A stretch of 64,000 nucleotides of DNA from Variovorax sp. WS11 (GCF_010499245.1 NZ_JAAGOW010000004.1:806001-870000), one strand, 5' to 3'. Shown: positions 42,127 to 51,846, counted from the stretch's first letter. Notes: generated from the letters alone by a model not told the origin. Translations and numbers: made by a program.

Positions 42127-42810
42127 ATGGCACGCGACGAACTGCTTAGTCTCACCAGCGATAACTGGTTCAAGTCACTTGCGGCGGCCACGCAGGAGAC
42201 ACTGTTGACTCGAGGACGGCCGCTTCGTGTTCGTGGCCGAGAGTTCGCCGTGCGCAAAGGCGATCCCGCGAACGGCTTCTACGGCGTAGTGAGCGGCGTT
42301 CTCGCTGCGTCGTCTGTGCTCGAAGATGGTCGAGAGATGATCTTCGGCCTGCTTGAGCCGGGCGACTGGTTTGGCGAAGCATCGTCGCTCGATGGGCTTC
42401 CGCGTACGCACGACATTCAGGCATTGCGCAACTCCGAACTGCTGCACATCGCGCCGCCCGTATTCGAAGACCTGATGAAGGACGCCGGCTTTGCTCGGTC
42501 TATTGCGGTACTGCAGACTGGGCGCACGCGCACCATGTTCAGCTTCTTCGAGGATGCGGCGCTGCGCACGACGCGTGCCCGCATCGCGAGGCGGCTCCTC
42601 CAACTGGCCCGCGGCGACGCAACCGCGCTGCCGCGCACAAGGCGTGTGATTCCCATCACTCACGAGACCTTTGCACTGATGCTTGGCTTGACCCGCCAAA
42701 CTCTATCTTTGGAGCTCAAGGCCATGGCGGCGACTGGCGCGCTATCGCTTTCGTACGGGCGGATCGTCATCGAGTCGATAGAGACGTTGAAGGTCCTCAG
42801 CGAGCCATAG
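42127..42810 (+). CDS. Crp/Fnr family transcriptional regulator
   Basis: About 227 residues from Met at 42127 (an earlier in-frame Met is at 42103). The N-terminal cNMP-binding-like barrel contains RKGDPANGFYGVVSGVLAAS and GLLEPGDWFGEASSLDGLPR; the C-terminal winged helix has ITHETFALMLGLTRQTLSLELKAMAATG. No Fnr Cys cluster is present. It is divergent from the alpha/beta hydrolase at 41054 and upstream of an HD-domain gene. Target genes cannot be named from sequence. Confidence 0.88.
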   Translation: MARDELLSLTSDNWFKSLAAATQETLLTRGRPLRVRGREFAVRKGDPANGFYGVVSGVLAASSVLEDGREMIFGLLEPGDWFGEASSLDGLPRTHDIQALRNSELLHIAPPVFEDLMKDAGFARSIAVLQTGRTRTMFSFFEDAALRTTRARIARRLLQLARGDATALPRTRRVIPITHETFALMLGLTRQTLSLELKAMAATGALSLSYGRIVIESIETLKVLSEP

Positions 42811-42962
42811 GCGAGCTTGTCCGTCGATGCCCCCCGCGGCTGCTTGCGAGCGGTGCGCGCAAGCGCTAGGACTTACCCGCGGATTGTCAGACGGCTTGCA
42901 ATCAAAGAAGGCCTAAGGTTCCTAAGATGCGCAGCCATTCATTACTAGACGGGTGTATTTCC

Positions 42963-43544
42963 ATGGTGGAGCGCGCAACCTTTCGGAGCTTTCAGGAGAG
43001 CACGGCCCAGGATTGGAAAGTAATCGCAGGCGAGTTCCAGTCTTTCTCCAAGGGGCTGGCCGGCCGTGTCCTTCATCACCTGAGTCTGCTTCGGGGCGAC
43101 TTTGGGGGCTTTCCCATCGACCGGCTCGACCACTCCTTGCAAACAGCCACTCGGGCCTTGCGCGACGGTCGCGATGAGGCCTATGTGTGCTGTGCCTTGC
43201 TGCACGACATCGGTGACACCCTGGGAACGTTCAATCATCCCGACATCGCAGCGGCGGTGCTGAAGCCATTCGTGAGCGAAGCTGATCACTGGATGGTCCA
43301 GAACCACGGAATCTTCCAGGGCTACTACTTCTTCCATCACCTGGGCATGGACCGCGACATGCGCGCGCAGTTCAGCGGACATCCGCACTACGACCGGACG
43401 GCGGAGTTCTGCGAGCTGTACGACAGCCCGGCCTTCGACCCGAAGGCCGAGACGCTGCCGCTGTCGGAGTTCGAGCCAATGGTGCGCCGGCTGTTCCTGA
43501 GTCCCGTCAACAGCATCTACAAGAAGTCGGCCGCAATGGCCTAA
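42963..43544 (+). CDS. HD-domain protein
   Basis: A 193-residue protein from Met at 42963 (Met at 42927 is possible). The metal-binding HD signature is clear: LDHSLQTATRALRDG, CALLHDIGDTLG, NHPDIAAAVL and VQNHGIFQGYYFFHHLG. Members of this group are small HD phosphohydrolases or di-iron oxygenases related to PhnZ/MIOX; the reaction here cannot be assigned. It stands alone between a Crp/Fnr gene and the MFS-led operon. Confidence 0.85.
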   Translation: MVERATFRSFQESTAQDWKVIAGEFQSFSKGLAGRVLHHLSLLRGDFGGFPIDRLDHSLQTATRALRDGRDEAYVCCALLHDIGDTLGTFNHPDIAAAVLKPFVSEADHWMVQNHGIFQGYYFFHHLGMDRDMRAQFSGHPHYDRTAEFCELYDSPAFDPKAETLPLSEFEPMVRRLFLSPVNSIYKKSAAMA

Positions 43545-43666
43545 GCCTGACAAGGTACATAGGCCGCCGCGCCATCCCCCGGCAACTGGCGTCTCCAGCG
43601 CACTGCTGCTCGGACTCGGCGCACCTGAGGCATGGTGAAACCGCAAGAAAACGTTGGAGACCTTCG

Positions 43667-45040
43667 ATGAACCGAACAGCGAACCCTGCCCTTATGAATG
43701 ACGCCCATGAGCTTCGCAGGAAGGCGATGTACCGGAAGATCACATGGCGACTGATACCGTTGCTCTTCCTGGCCTACGTCGTCTCGTACATCGACCGCAT
43801 CAACGTCGGCTATGCCAAGCTGCAGATGAGCTCGGATCTGCATCTGACCGATGCCATCTACGGTCTCGGCGCGGGTATCTTCTTCGTCGGGTATGCGCTC
43901 TTCGAGGTGCCCAGCAACGTGCTCCTGATGCGCATCGGTGCGCGCCTGACCATCATGCGCATCATGGTGTGCTGGGGCCTGATCTCGGCGGCGACGATGT
44001 TCGTCACCACGCCAACGCAGTTCTACATAGCCCGTTTCCTGCTGGGCGCCTTCGAGGCTGGATTCTTTCCGGGAATCGTGCTGTATCTGACGTTCTGGTT
44101 CCCGGCGGCGCGTCGGGCACGCATCATCGCCTTGTTCATGAGCGCAACGGTTATAGGCGGGCTCATCGCAGGTCCGATGTCCGGCTGGATTCTGCAGAAC
44201 CTCGATGGTTGGTATGGCCTGCGAGGCTGGCAGTGGATGTTCCTGCTCGAAGGCCTGCCGGCTGCAGCGCTGGGTTTCGTGGTCTACGCATGTCTGTCCA
44301 ACTCGCCTGAAGAGGCCAAGTGGCTGTCCGAGGACGAGAAGCGGCTGATTCGTATCGACATGCCAAAGGACGCGGCGCCGCATGGTTCCACGCCGCCCGT
44401 GGAGGCCGCTCTTGCCGCACTGCGTGACTCCAAAGTCTACCTTCTGTCGTTCCTGTACTTCGCGGCCGTTTGCGGCGGAACGACCCTGAGTTTCTGGATG
44501 CCGACGATGATCCAGAGCCTGGGCGTCAAGAGCATGCAGACGATCGGGCTGATCTCCGCCGTGCCCTACGCGTTCGCGGCGCTCGCGATGATTCTGTACG
44601 GCCGCAGCTCGGACAAACGTGGCGAGCGTCGATGGCACTATGCCGTTGCGGTGGCCGTCGGTGGAGTGGGGCTGGCGCTTACGAGCTGGACCACTACCGA
44701 TATGTGGGTGTCAGTAGCACTGATCTCGATTGCAGTTGCTGGATCCGTCTCGGCATTGCCGGTGTTCTGGGCAGTAGCGACGACAGAGCTATCGCGGCAA
44801 TCGACCGCCGCAGGCATTGCGATCATCACAAGCTTGGGCAACTTAGCAGGATTGGCGTGCCCCTACATCTTGGGCGTGATCAAGCAGACCACCGGCAGCA
44901 TGACGGGCGGCCTGCTGTTCATCGCCGGCATCATGTTGGCGGGCGCTATGGTGATGGTCGGTAGCGGCTCGATCCGGCGCGGTGCTGCGGCGCTCCGGTC
45001 TGCACCGGGCGAAAAAATGGCGGACGTCTATGCGCGCTGA
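43667..45040 (+). CDS. MFS transporter, anion:cation symporter type
   Basis: A 457-residue, 12-helix major facilitator. The first helix contains LIPLLFLAYVVSYIDRINVGYAKL, the signature of the ACS family that imports phthalate, tartrate, hydroxyphenylacetate and similar organic anions. A long cytoplasmic loop (about 205-245) separates the two halves. It is the first gene of a forward operon (3 bp before the next start), so it probably imports the operon's substrate, an organic acid. Confidence 0.92.
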   Translation: MNRTANPALMNDAHELRRKAMYRKITWRLIPLLFLAYVVSYIDRINVGYAKLQMSSDLHLTDAIYGLGAGIFFVGYALFEVPSNVLLMRIGARLTIMRIMVCWGLISAATMFVTTPTQFYIARFLLGAFEAGFFPGIVLYLTFWFPAARRARIIALFMSATVIGGLIAGPMSGWILQNLDGWYGLRGWQWMFLLEGLPAAALGFVVYACLSNSPEEAKWLSEDEKRLIRIDMPKDAAPHGSTPPVEAALAALRDSKVYLLSFLYFAAVCGGTTLSFWMPTMIQSLGVKSMQTIGLISAVPYAFAALAMILYGRSSDKRGERRWHYAVAVAVGGVGLALTSWTTTDMWVSVALISIAVAGSVSALPVFWAVATTELSRQSTAAGIAIITSLGNLAGLACPYILGVIKQTTGSMTGGLLFIAGIMLAGAMVMVGSGSIRRGAAALRSAPGEKMADVYAR

Positions 45041-45043
45041 TCC

Positions 45044-46186
45044 ATGGCCGAGCAACCCGCCTTGATTCCTTTGCCGCTGGACTCCCGTGTGCGCGTACGC
45101 CATGCCGACAATGGCAACGGCCTTTGCATGCATTGGCTGGAGGCGGGCGATGCAAATCACGAGACGCCGCTGGTCATACTCTTGCACGGCTTCCCTGAAC
45201 TGGCTTTTAGCTGGCGACATCAGTTGCTGGCGCTGGCGCAAGCCGGCTTCCATGTGGTAGCGCCTGACCAGCGCGGCTATGGCCGAACCACGGGCTGGTC
45301 CGCCGATCCGGGCAGCGATCTGCGAGGCTTTCGCGTGGACAATCTTGTGCTCGACATCTTGGGCCTGGTCCATGTGCTTGGAAAGACATCGGTGCATGCC
45401 GTGGTCGGCCACGACTTCGGCTCGTACGTCGCGGCTTGGTGCGCGCTGATCCGCCCCGACGTCTTTCGTTCGCTGGCCATGCTGGCCACACCTTTCGCCG
45501 GATCGCCGGGTGACGCTGCTAAGCCGGACCCGCGCGCCCGGCAACTCTCAGAAGCGCTTGCCGGTCTGTCGACGCTGGAACGCCCGCGCAAGCACTACCA
45601 GCTGTACTACTCTGGTCCTGATGCCAACGTCGAAATGCACGACGCACGCCAAGGCCTGCGCGAGTTCTTGCGCGGGTACTACCACCTCAAGAGCGCGGAG
45701 GGGACTGAAGAGCGGCCCGCGCCTTTGCCCGACCTGAGCGCGTCATCGCTGGCCCGGCTTCCAAGCTACTACGTGATGGACGCGGGCCTGGGCATGGCTG
45801 AAACCGTGGCGCAAGGTATCGCACAGCGCGAGGTCGGATCCAGCCGATGGCTGTCCGAAGAATCGCTGGGCGTGTACAGCGAGGAGTTCGGCCGCACCGG
45901 GTTCCAGGGAGGGCTGCTGTGGTACCGAGCGGCCACCAGCTTCGCGATGCAGCAGGGGCTGCAGGTCTACGCCGGATTGACTATCGACGTACCAAGCTGC
46001 TTCATCGCCGGGGAGTTGGACTGGGGCGTGCACATGCTACCGGGGGCGCTCGATGCCATGGAGCGCGATGCATGCACTCGCTGGATCTCGACCCGCTTCA
46101 TCGCCGACGCAGGGCATTGGGTGCAACAAGAACGACCGGAGGCGGTCAATGCTGCGCTCGTCGACTTTTTTACGACAAACCGTTGA
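45044..46186 (+). CDS. Alpha/beta hydrolase, epoxide-hydrolase/haloacetate-dehalogenase type
   Basis: A 380-residue hydrolase. HGFPE (about 50-54) is the oxyanion motif, VVGHDFGS carries a nucleophilic Asp instead of Ser, APDQRGYGRT is typical of epoxide hydrolases, and the C-terminal IADAGHWVQQERPEAV carries the His. An insertion of about 60 residues in the cap makes it longer than usual. The Asp nucleophile fits opening of an epoxide or displacement of halide. It is within the MFS/ligase/aldolase/haloacid-dehalogenase-like operon. Confidence 0.87.
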   Translation: MAEQPALIPLPLDSRVRVRHADNGNGLCMHWLEAGDANHETPLVILLHGFPELAFSWRHQLLALAQAGFHVVAPDQRGYGRTTGWSADPGSDLRGFRVDNLVLDILGLVHVLGKTSVHAVVGHDFGSYVAAWCALIRPDVFRSLAMLATPFAGSPGDAAKPDPRARQLSEALAGLSTLERPRKHYQLYYSGPDANVEMHDARQGLREFLRGYYHLKSAEGTEERPAPLPDLSASSLARLPSYYVMDAGLGMAETVAQGIAQREVGSSRWLSEESLGVYSEEFGRTGFQGGLLWYRAATSFAMQQGLQVYAGLTIDVPSCFIAGELDWGVHMLPGALDAMERDACTRWISTRFIADAGHWVQQERPEAVNAALVDFFTTNR

Positions 46187-46201
46187 AAGGATGTCTATAC
46201 C

Positions 46202-47851
46202 ATGAAATCGAACGATCCGCCCGAAGCATTCGGTGCAAACGCGCTGCTGATCAAGCAACTGCTGGAGGCTGGTCTGGCACGCAGTCCTTCACAAGAGATT
46301 GTGTGCGGCGAGGCCGTGCGCTTTGACTATGCCGAACTGAGCCAGCGCATCGGCCGTCTGGCAGCCGGGCTTGCGGAACTAGGCGCGCGTCCGGGCGACA
46401 CCATCGCCGTGATGGACTGGGACACAAATCGCTATCTCGAGTGCTTCTTCGCGGTGCCAATGGCAGGCATGGTGCTGCACACGGTCAACGTGCGACTCTC
46501 GGTCGAGCAACTGCTCTACACCATCAACCACGCCAGGGACGACTTCATTCTCGTCAATACTGAGTTCCTACCGATGCTAGAGGCAATCTGGGACCGAGTG
46601 GATCCGGGCAAGCAGTTGGTGCTTCTGTCGGACGCGGCGAGCCCGCGCGAGACGCGTCTTCCCATCGCCGCCGAGTACGAGGCCATGCTCGCGGGCTCGC
46701 GTCCGGTGAACGCATGGCCCGACATGGAAGAGTCGACGCGCGCAACCACCTTCTACACGACCGGTACCACCGGCCTGCCCAAGGCCGTGCATTTCAGCCA
46801 CCGGCAGCTCGTGTTGCACACCCTGGCCAGCCGAGCCGCCCTGTCAGGGCCGGGTGCGGGCCGCTTCAACCACGACGACGTCTACATGCCGGTCACGCCC
46901 ATGTTTCACGTGCATGCGTGGGGCTTGCCGTATGTGGCCACGATGATGGGTGTCAAGCAGGTCTACCCGGGGCGCTACATCCCCGACCGCCTTCTGACCC
47001 TGATCGAGCGGGAGAAGGTCACTTTCTCTCACTGCGTGCCGACTATTCTGCAGATGATTCTTAACTCGGCGGCGGAGAAGGACCAGCACCTGGACGGCTG
47101 GACAGTGGTGATAGGCGGAGCAGCGCTCCCGCAATCGCTGGCCAAGGCCGCCATGGGCCGCGGGATCGACGTGTTCGCCGGCTATGGTATGTCGGAAAGC
47201 GGCCCAATCCTTACCCTGGCACAACCCCGGTCTGCACACTCCGAAACGCCCAGCGACGGGGAAGTCGCGGCGCGCTGTCATGCGGGCTGGGCAGTTCCGT
47301 TCGTCCAGTTGCGCGTGGTCGACGACGCGATGAAAGACCAGCCGCGCGACGGAAACTCGCCCGGCGAGCTCGTGGCCCGCTCGCCCTGGCTCACACAGTC
47401 CTACCTCGGCGACGCGCAGGCCAGCCAGGCGCTTTGGCGTGGCGGCTGGCTGCATACGGGCGACATCGCGGTGATGGATCCGGATGGATGCGTCCGGATC
47501 GTCGACCGCCTGAAAGACGTGATCAAGACCGGTGGTGAATGGGTCTCCTCGTTGCAACTGGAGGACATTCTGTTGAAGCACCCCGGAATCCAGGAGACCG
47601 CAGTCATCGGAGTTCCCGATTCGCGCTGGAGCGAGCGTCCTGCCGCCATCGTGGTGCTCAAGGCGGGTGCCATTCTCGATGCCGAAACCATCCGCGCCCA
47701 CGTCAAGAGGTTCGCGGATGCGGGTGTCATCTCGAAGTTCGCCATCCCGCAGGAAGTGATGTTCGCGGGTAGTCTACCCAAGACCAGCGTGGGCAAGCTG
47801 GACAAGAAACTGATTCGGGCGCAGCAGGCGCAGACCGTGGGCGTCGCATAG
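46202..47851 (+). CDS. Acyl-CoA synthetase (medium/long-chain type, AMP-forming)
   Basis: A 549-residue ANL-family ligase. The P-loop is FYTTGTTGLPKAVHFSHRQL, A5 is GYGMSESGP, the hinge region is HTGDIAVMDPDGCVRIVDRLKDVI and the A10 lysine is in KTSVGKLDKKLI. This arrangement matches fatty-acyl-CoA ligases of 540-550 residues. It follows the hydrolase by 15 bp. It would make a CoA ester from a carboxylic acid imported or produced by the operon. Confidence 0.92.
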   Translation: MKSNDPPEAFGANALLIKQLLEAGLARSPSQEIVCGEAVRFDYAELSQRIGRLAAGLAELGARPGDTIAVMDWDTNRYLECFFAVPMAGMVLHTVNVRLSVEQLLYTINHARDDFILVNTEFLPMLEAIWDRVDPGKQLVLLSDAASPRETRLPIAAEYEAMLAGSRPVNAWPDMEESTRATTFYTTGTTGLPKAVHFSHRQLVLHTLASRAALSGPGAGRFNHDDVYMPVTPMFHVHAWGLPYVATMMGVKQVYPGRYIPDRLLTLIEREKVTFSHCVPTILQMILNSAAEKDQHLDGWTVVIGGAALPQSLAKAAMGRGIDVFAGYGMSESGPILTLAQPRSAHSETPSDGEVAARCHAGWAVPFVQLRVVDDAMKDQPRDGNSPGELVARSPWLTQSYLGDAQASQALWRGGWLHTGDIAVMDPDGCVRIVDRLKDVIKTGGEWVSSLQLEDILLKHPGIQETAVIGVPDSRWSERPAAIVVLKAGAILDAETIRAHVKRFADAGVISKFAIPQEVMFAGSLPKTSVGKLDKKLIRAQQAQTVGVA

Positions 47852-47901
47852 CTTGCAGCGTTCCGCCGCAGTCATCCATTCCCCGTCCAAAGGAGTTCAT
47901 C

Positions 47902-48657
47902 GTGCATATCCCATCCCTCAAAGAAGTAGTCAGCGCCGAAGAATGGCAACTGCGTTGCGACTTGGCCGTTTGCTACCGCCTCGTGGCGCTGCATGGCTGG
48001 ACCGATCTTGTATTCACGCACATCAGTGCGCGCTTGCCGGGCGACGCCCATGACTTTCTGATAAACCCGTACGGCTTGCTGTTCGACGAGATCACGGCCT
48101 CTTCGCTCCTTCGCGTCGATGCGGAGGGCAACCAGCTCACCGGATCACCATTTACTGTGAACCGCGCCGGCTTCGTCATTCATAGCGCGATTCATGCCGC
48201 TCGGCCGGAGGTTCAGTGCGTGCTGCACACGCACACCCGGGCCGGCGTCGGCGTCAGTGCACAGCAGGGAGGATTGCTTCCTGTATCGCAACAGTCGATG
48301 GTGGTTCAGAACTCACTGGCGTATCACGACTACGAAGGCATCGCACTGCGTGACGAAGAGAAGCCGCGATTGCAGGCGGACCTAGGTAAGGCGAACTATC
48401 TGATGCTGCGCAACCATGGCCTTCTCACGGTGGGTGCTTCGATCGCCGACGCCTTCCTGGCCATGTACATCTTCGAAAGCGCTTGCCAGATTCAGATTGC
48501 GGCGCAGGCGGGCGGTCCGCTGACCATGGTCGACGAATCCATCCAGGCGACCGCGGAGGCCGATGCACGCGCGCAGACCGGCGGCATCGGTGGCCGCTTC
48601 GTATGGCCTGCGCTGCTGCGCAAGTTGGAGCGCACCAATCCCGGCTACGACGTCTGA
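47902..48657 (+). CDS. Class II aldolase/adducin family protein
   Basis: A 251-residue protein with GTG start preceded by AAAGGAG. THISARLPG, HSAIHAARPEVQCVLHTHTRAGVG (zinc-binding HTH) and MLRNHGLLTVG (third His) define the class II aldolase fold. Members cleave sugar phosphates or hydroxy-keto acids, or act as decarboxylases. Its stop overlaps the next start (TGATG). In this operon it may cleave a hydroxy-acid intermediate to smaller units. Confidence 0.9.
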   Translation: MHIPSLKEVVSAEEWQLRCDLAVCYRLVALHGWTDLVFTHISARLPGDAHDFLINPYGLLFDEITASSLLRVDAEGNQLTGSPFTVNRAGFVIHSAIHAARPEVQCVLHTHTRAGVGVSAQQGGLLPVSQQSMVVQNSLAYHDYEGIALRDEEKPRLQADLGKANYLMLRNHGLLTVGASIADAFLAMYIFESACQIQIAAQAGGPLTMVDESIQATAEADARAQTGGIGGRFVWPALLRKLERTNPGYDV

Positions 48658-49379
48658 TGAAGCGCATGAACTCACACGGAGTCGCTGGGACGACTAAGGT
48701 CCTGGCCTTCGATGTCTTCGGAACGGTCGTCGATTGGCACAAGAGCGTCGCGCAAGAGGTTCGGTCGATGAATCTCGACGTTGACGGCAACAAGTTCGCG
48801 CTTGCCTGGAGAGCCGGCTACATGCCTGCGATCCGGAAAGTCATGGCCGGTGAACTTGGCTGGACCTCGATCGACGACCTTCACCGAATGATTCTGGACG
48901 AGCTTTTGGAGACGTTCCGGCTGACGCACCTGTCGGAGGACGAAAGGCTGAACCTGAACAGAGTCTGGCACAGACTAGACCCATGGCCCGATAGCGTGGC
49001 AGGACTCACTCGATTGAAGTCGCGCTATACGATCTGTACCTTGTCGAACGGCAATATCGGATTGCTTTCCAACATGGCGAAGCGTGCAGCTCTGCCTTGG
49101 GACTGCATCCTGTCGGCGGAAATTTTCCATAAGTACAAACCTGATCCAGCAACCTATCTGGGAGTTGCGCGGATATTCGACATCGATCCGAGCGAAGTCA
49201 TGATGGTTGCAGCCCATCAGGACGACTTGGCCCATGCACGCGCATGTGGATTGAAGACCGCCTATGTCGAGCGGCCACTGGAACACGGTCCTCTCCAGGA
49301 GAAGGATGTTTCGCCGAACGCGGACAACACGCTTCACGCCAGAGATCTGATTGAGCTTGCTGATCTGCTGAAGTGTTAG
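48657..49379 (+). CDS. Haloacid dehalogenase type II (HAD superfamily)
   Basis: A 240-residue HAD protein whose ATG overlaps the aldolase stop. The nucleophile Asp is in LAFDVFGTVVDWHKSV, motif II is TLSNGN, Lys in HKYKPDPATY is motif III, and MVAAHQDDLAHARACGL carries the acidic motif IV. The lid region and the VAAHQDDL pattern match L-2-haloacid dehalogenases. It would hydrolyse 2-haloalkanoic acids to hydroxy acids, or be a phosphatase relative. It is the last gene of the MFS-led operon. Confidence 0.88.
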   Translation: MKRMNSHGVAGTTKVLAFDVFGTVVDWHKSVAQEVRSMNLDVDGNKFALAWRAGYMPAIRKVMAGELGWTSIDDLHRMILDELLETFRLTHLSEDERLNLNRVWHRLDPWPDSVAGLTRLKSRYTICTLSNGNIGLLSNMAKRAALPWDCILSAEIFHKYKPDPATYLGVARIFDIDPSEVMMVAAHQDDLAHARACGLKTAYVERPLEHGPLQEKDVSPNADNTLHARDLIELADLLKC

Positions 49380-49739
49380 AGCGGGATCAAGGGGTTTCTG
49401 GGATCATCACTCCGACTCCTTGCAGGGCACTACGGAGAAGATCCACCGTTACTCACCTCGGCTGAACCATGCTGAGGTGATGCGGCGTCTTTCTTGTAGG
49501 CGCCCGCCTTGCGGCTTCGTGCGCCTGACGACCTAGGATGAAGGGTTCGAACGAACATGGCGCAGCGACGAGTTCGTTCTCAATGACGATCTCCGTTGAC
49601 CAAGAGGCGTGCGGAGGTTCTGGACCAAAGAGTGTCGGGATTGCACTTGGCTGCTGTGTCCCGGCCGTAGCGGCCGTAGATGCTATGTAGGGATGGGGGC
49701 GTAAAACGGGAAGCCCCGTTTGTCGAAAGGAGCTTGGAA
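49380..49739. other. Intergenic stretch before the IS110 fragment
   Basis: No gene is supported. The right part is probably the end region of the IS110 element, whose ends lack inverted repeats and so cannot be fixed by eye. Confidence 0.4.
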
Positions 49740-50277
49740 ATGTCTACGATACAGGCCGCGCTGGATCGGAAGGAAACGCCTACGCCGGGCGATCTCTATT
49801 TGAGCCTTGAGCTCAGTGACAAGAACTGGAAGCTCACGTTTGGCGACGGCGGTGGTGTAGTAAGTCGTCACACAGTGGCCGCTGGCGGTCAGGCCCGTTT
49901 GGCGGATTGCATCATTCGTGCTGGCAAGCGGTTCAAGACACCAGCGCGTGCGCAAGTGCACAGCTGCTACGAAGCAGGTCGAGATGGCTGGTGGCTGCAT
50001 CGTTGGCTCATCGAGTTGGGCGTGGACAGCATCGTTGTCGATGCCGCTAGCATCGAAGTCAATCGCCGGGCGCGGCGCGCCAAGACCGATCGCCTTGATG
50101 GAGATAAGTTGCTGACGATGCTGATTCGGCACCACCGCGGCGAGCACGTGTGGTCGGTGTTGCGCGAGCCCACTAGGGACCAGGAAGACGAGCGACGCGA
50201 GCATCGTGAATTCGAGCGGCTCACTCATGAACGTACTGCGCACCTCAGTCGCATTGGTTCTTTGCTGGTGCTGCATT
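49740..50277 (+). pseudogene. Truncated IS110-family transposase (N-terminal DEDD domain)
   Basis: From Met at 49740 (AAAGGAG upstream) the frame shows LYLSLELSDKNWKLTFG (first acidic residue), HSCYEAGRDGWWLHRWL and VNRRARRAKTDRLDGDKLL, the DEDD catalytic core of IS110 transposases, up to HLSRIGSLLVLH. The C-terminal Transposase_20 domain is missing: family similarity ends at a 24-bp palindrome and the frame runs ~20 more codons into unrelated sequence. It is inactive by itself. Confidence 0.85.
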
Positions 50278-50297
50278 TTGTTCCCGGGAACAAAATG
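50274..50297. repeat. Perfect 24-bp palindrome at the IS110 breakpoint
   Basis: Each 12-bp half reads CATTTTGTTCCC from either strand, with CCCGGG at the centre. It marks the point where similarity to IS110 transposase ends, between that fragment and the IS91-type element. Confidence 0.8.
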
Positions 50298-50643
50298 GAG
50301 AGAGTCTTTAGCCGATCGGTCGCGGCGCGCCGGCGATGATTCATGGCGCAGCTCGTGTCCGCGGCCGGTTGGCTAAAGATCCCGTTGGGCTGAACCGCCC
50401 GCACGGCGGTGGTGCTATGGGAATTGAATCAATCGGAGCTTGTCGAGGCCCGAGAGTTTTGCGACGCGAGGCGTGCTCGGCCGATGCTGGAATGAGCTTC
50501 GAGTTGGCCGGGCGTGTGCAATGGCGATGCCATGTATACGCGGCGAGGGTTGCACAGCGTCGGTGGGCGCGGGCATGCTAAGGGACACCCGGCGCCTGGC
50601 GTGACGCAGCGAGAAGTGCTGGGACTGACGGTTGGGATCGCGT
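50298..50643. other. Probable left end region of the IS91-type element
   Basis: No gene is supported. The stretch lies downstream of the reverse IS91 transposase, where the terminal region of such rolling-circle elements would be. The exact end is not visible. Confidence 0.4.
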
Positions 50644-51846
50644 TCATGGCGGCGTGCTCGGTGGACCCCGCGGCAAGGTTCCCGGCAGGAAGGATTCGAT
50701 GCGAACCATCTGGCCACGCCCGCAAAGCGGGCAGTCGCGCAGCGACACGCCCGTGAGGCGCTGGTAGCGGTCGCGATAGTCCGGCGCCGCATCGGGCAAC
50801 TCGACGACCGGCGCGGGCGCTGCCAGCAACTGGCGACAGTGAACGAGCTTGATCTGGCGATAGCGGTTGGCCAGCAGGCCATAGTGGCGAATGCGCTGGA
50901 AGCCCGTGGGCAGCACATGCAGCAGGAAGCGGCGAACGAACTCCTGCGCGTCCAAGCACATGACCTTGCGGCGCGATTCGTGGCGGTAATCCTTCCACGC
51001 GAAGGCGACCCGGCCGTCGGCGAAGTCGATCAGGCGATTGTTCGAGATCGCCACCCGATGGGTGTAGCGCCCGAGGTAGTGAAGCACCTGTTGGGGGCCA
51101 CCAAAGGGCGCCTTGGCATAGACGATCCACTCGGCATGGGCGACGGGGGCCAAGTAGCGGGCGAAGGCATCGGGGTCTTGTAGCGCCGCCAGGTTGTTGA
51201 AGAAGCGCAGTTCTCCCTCGTCGAAGGCCTGCCGCAACTGCGTCAGGAACAGACGCCGGAATAGCCGCGACAGCACCCGCACCGGCAGGAAGAAGCCCGG
51301 GCGGCAGGCGATCCAGCGCTGGCCATCCGGGGCCACCCCGCCACCGGGCACGACGCAGTGCAGGTGCGGGTGATGCAGCAGGTTCTGGCCCCAGGTGTGC
51401 AGGATCGAGATGAAGCCGATCTCGGCGCCCAGGTGCCGGGGATCGGCGGCGATGGTGCGCAAGGTCTCGGCGGTGACGTGGAACAGGATGTCGTAGACCA
51501 AGGCCTTGTTCTGGTAAGCGATCGCCGCGATCTCCTGCGGCACCGTGAAGACGACGTGGAAGTACTCGACCGGCAGCAGCTCGGACTGCCGGTCTTCGAG
51601 CCACTGCGCGCGAACCAGCGACTGGCACTTTGGGCAGTGCCTCGATCGGCAACTGTTGAACGAGATGCGCTGGTGACCGCAGGCGTCGCACTGCTCAACA
51701 TGGCCGCCGAGCGCGGCCGTGCGGCAGCGCTCGATGTCGCGCATGACACGGCGCTGCCCACCGCTGATCGCGTCAGCGTGATCCTGACGGTAGGCAGGCC
51801 CGACCTGGCGGAAGATGTCCGCCACTTCGAGCCCGGTGGCTCGCAT
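50644..51846 (-). CDS. IS91-family transposase (rolling-circle, Y2-type)
   Basis: A 400-residue protein. The N-terminal zinc-binding block is CDACGHQRISFNSCRSRHCP followed by KCQ; the HUH-type metal site is HHPHLHCVVPGGG; the paired tyrosines are in HYLGRYTHRVAISNNRL. These define IS91-like transposases, which move by rolling-circle replication from one end and can carry adjacent DNA. The gene follows a tyrosine-recombinase fragment in the same direction (10 bp gap), the usual order in the IS91 subgroup with an accessory integrase. Confidence 0.9.
   Translation of the reverse strand: MRATGLEVADIFRQVGPAYRQDHADAISGGQRRVMRDIERCRTAALGGHVEQCDACGHQRISFNSCRSRHCPKCQSLVRAQWLEDRQSELLPVEYFHVVFTVPQEIAAIAYQNKALVYDILFHVTAETLRTIAADPRHLGAEIGFISILHTWGQNLLHHPHLHCVVPGGGVAPDGQRWIACRPGFFLPVRVLSRLFRRLFLTQLRQAFDEGELRFFNNLAALQDPDAFARYLAPVAHAEWIVYAKAPFGGPQQVLHYLGRYTHRVAISNNRLIDFADGRVAFAWKDYRHESRRKVMCLDAQEFVRRFLLHVLPTGFQRIRHYGLLANRYRQIKLVHCRQLLAAPAPVVELPDAAPDYRDRYQRLTGVSLRDCPLCGRGQMVRIESFLPGTLPRGPPSTPP

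Noticed and set aside
42842..42864. GCTTGCG/CGCAAGC hairpin after the Crp/Fnr gene
   Set aside because: A 7-bp stem with no T-run; not distinctive enough in this GC-rich DNA to call a terminator.
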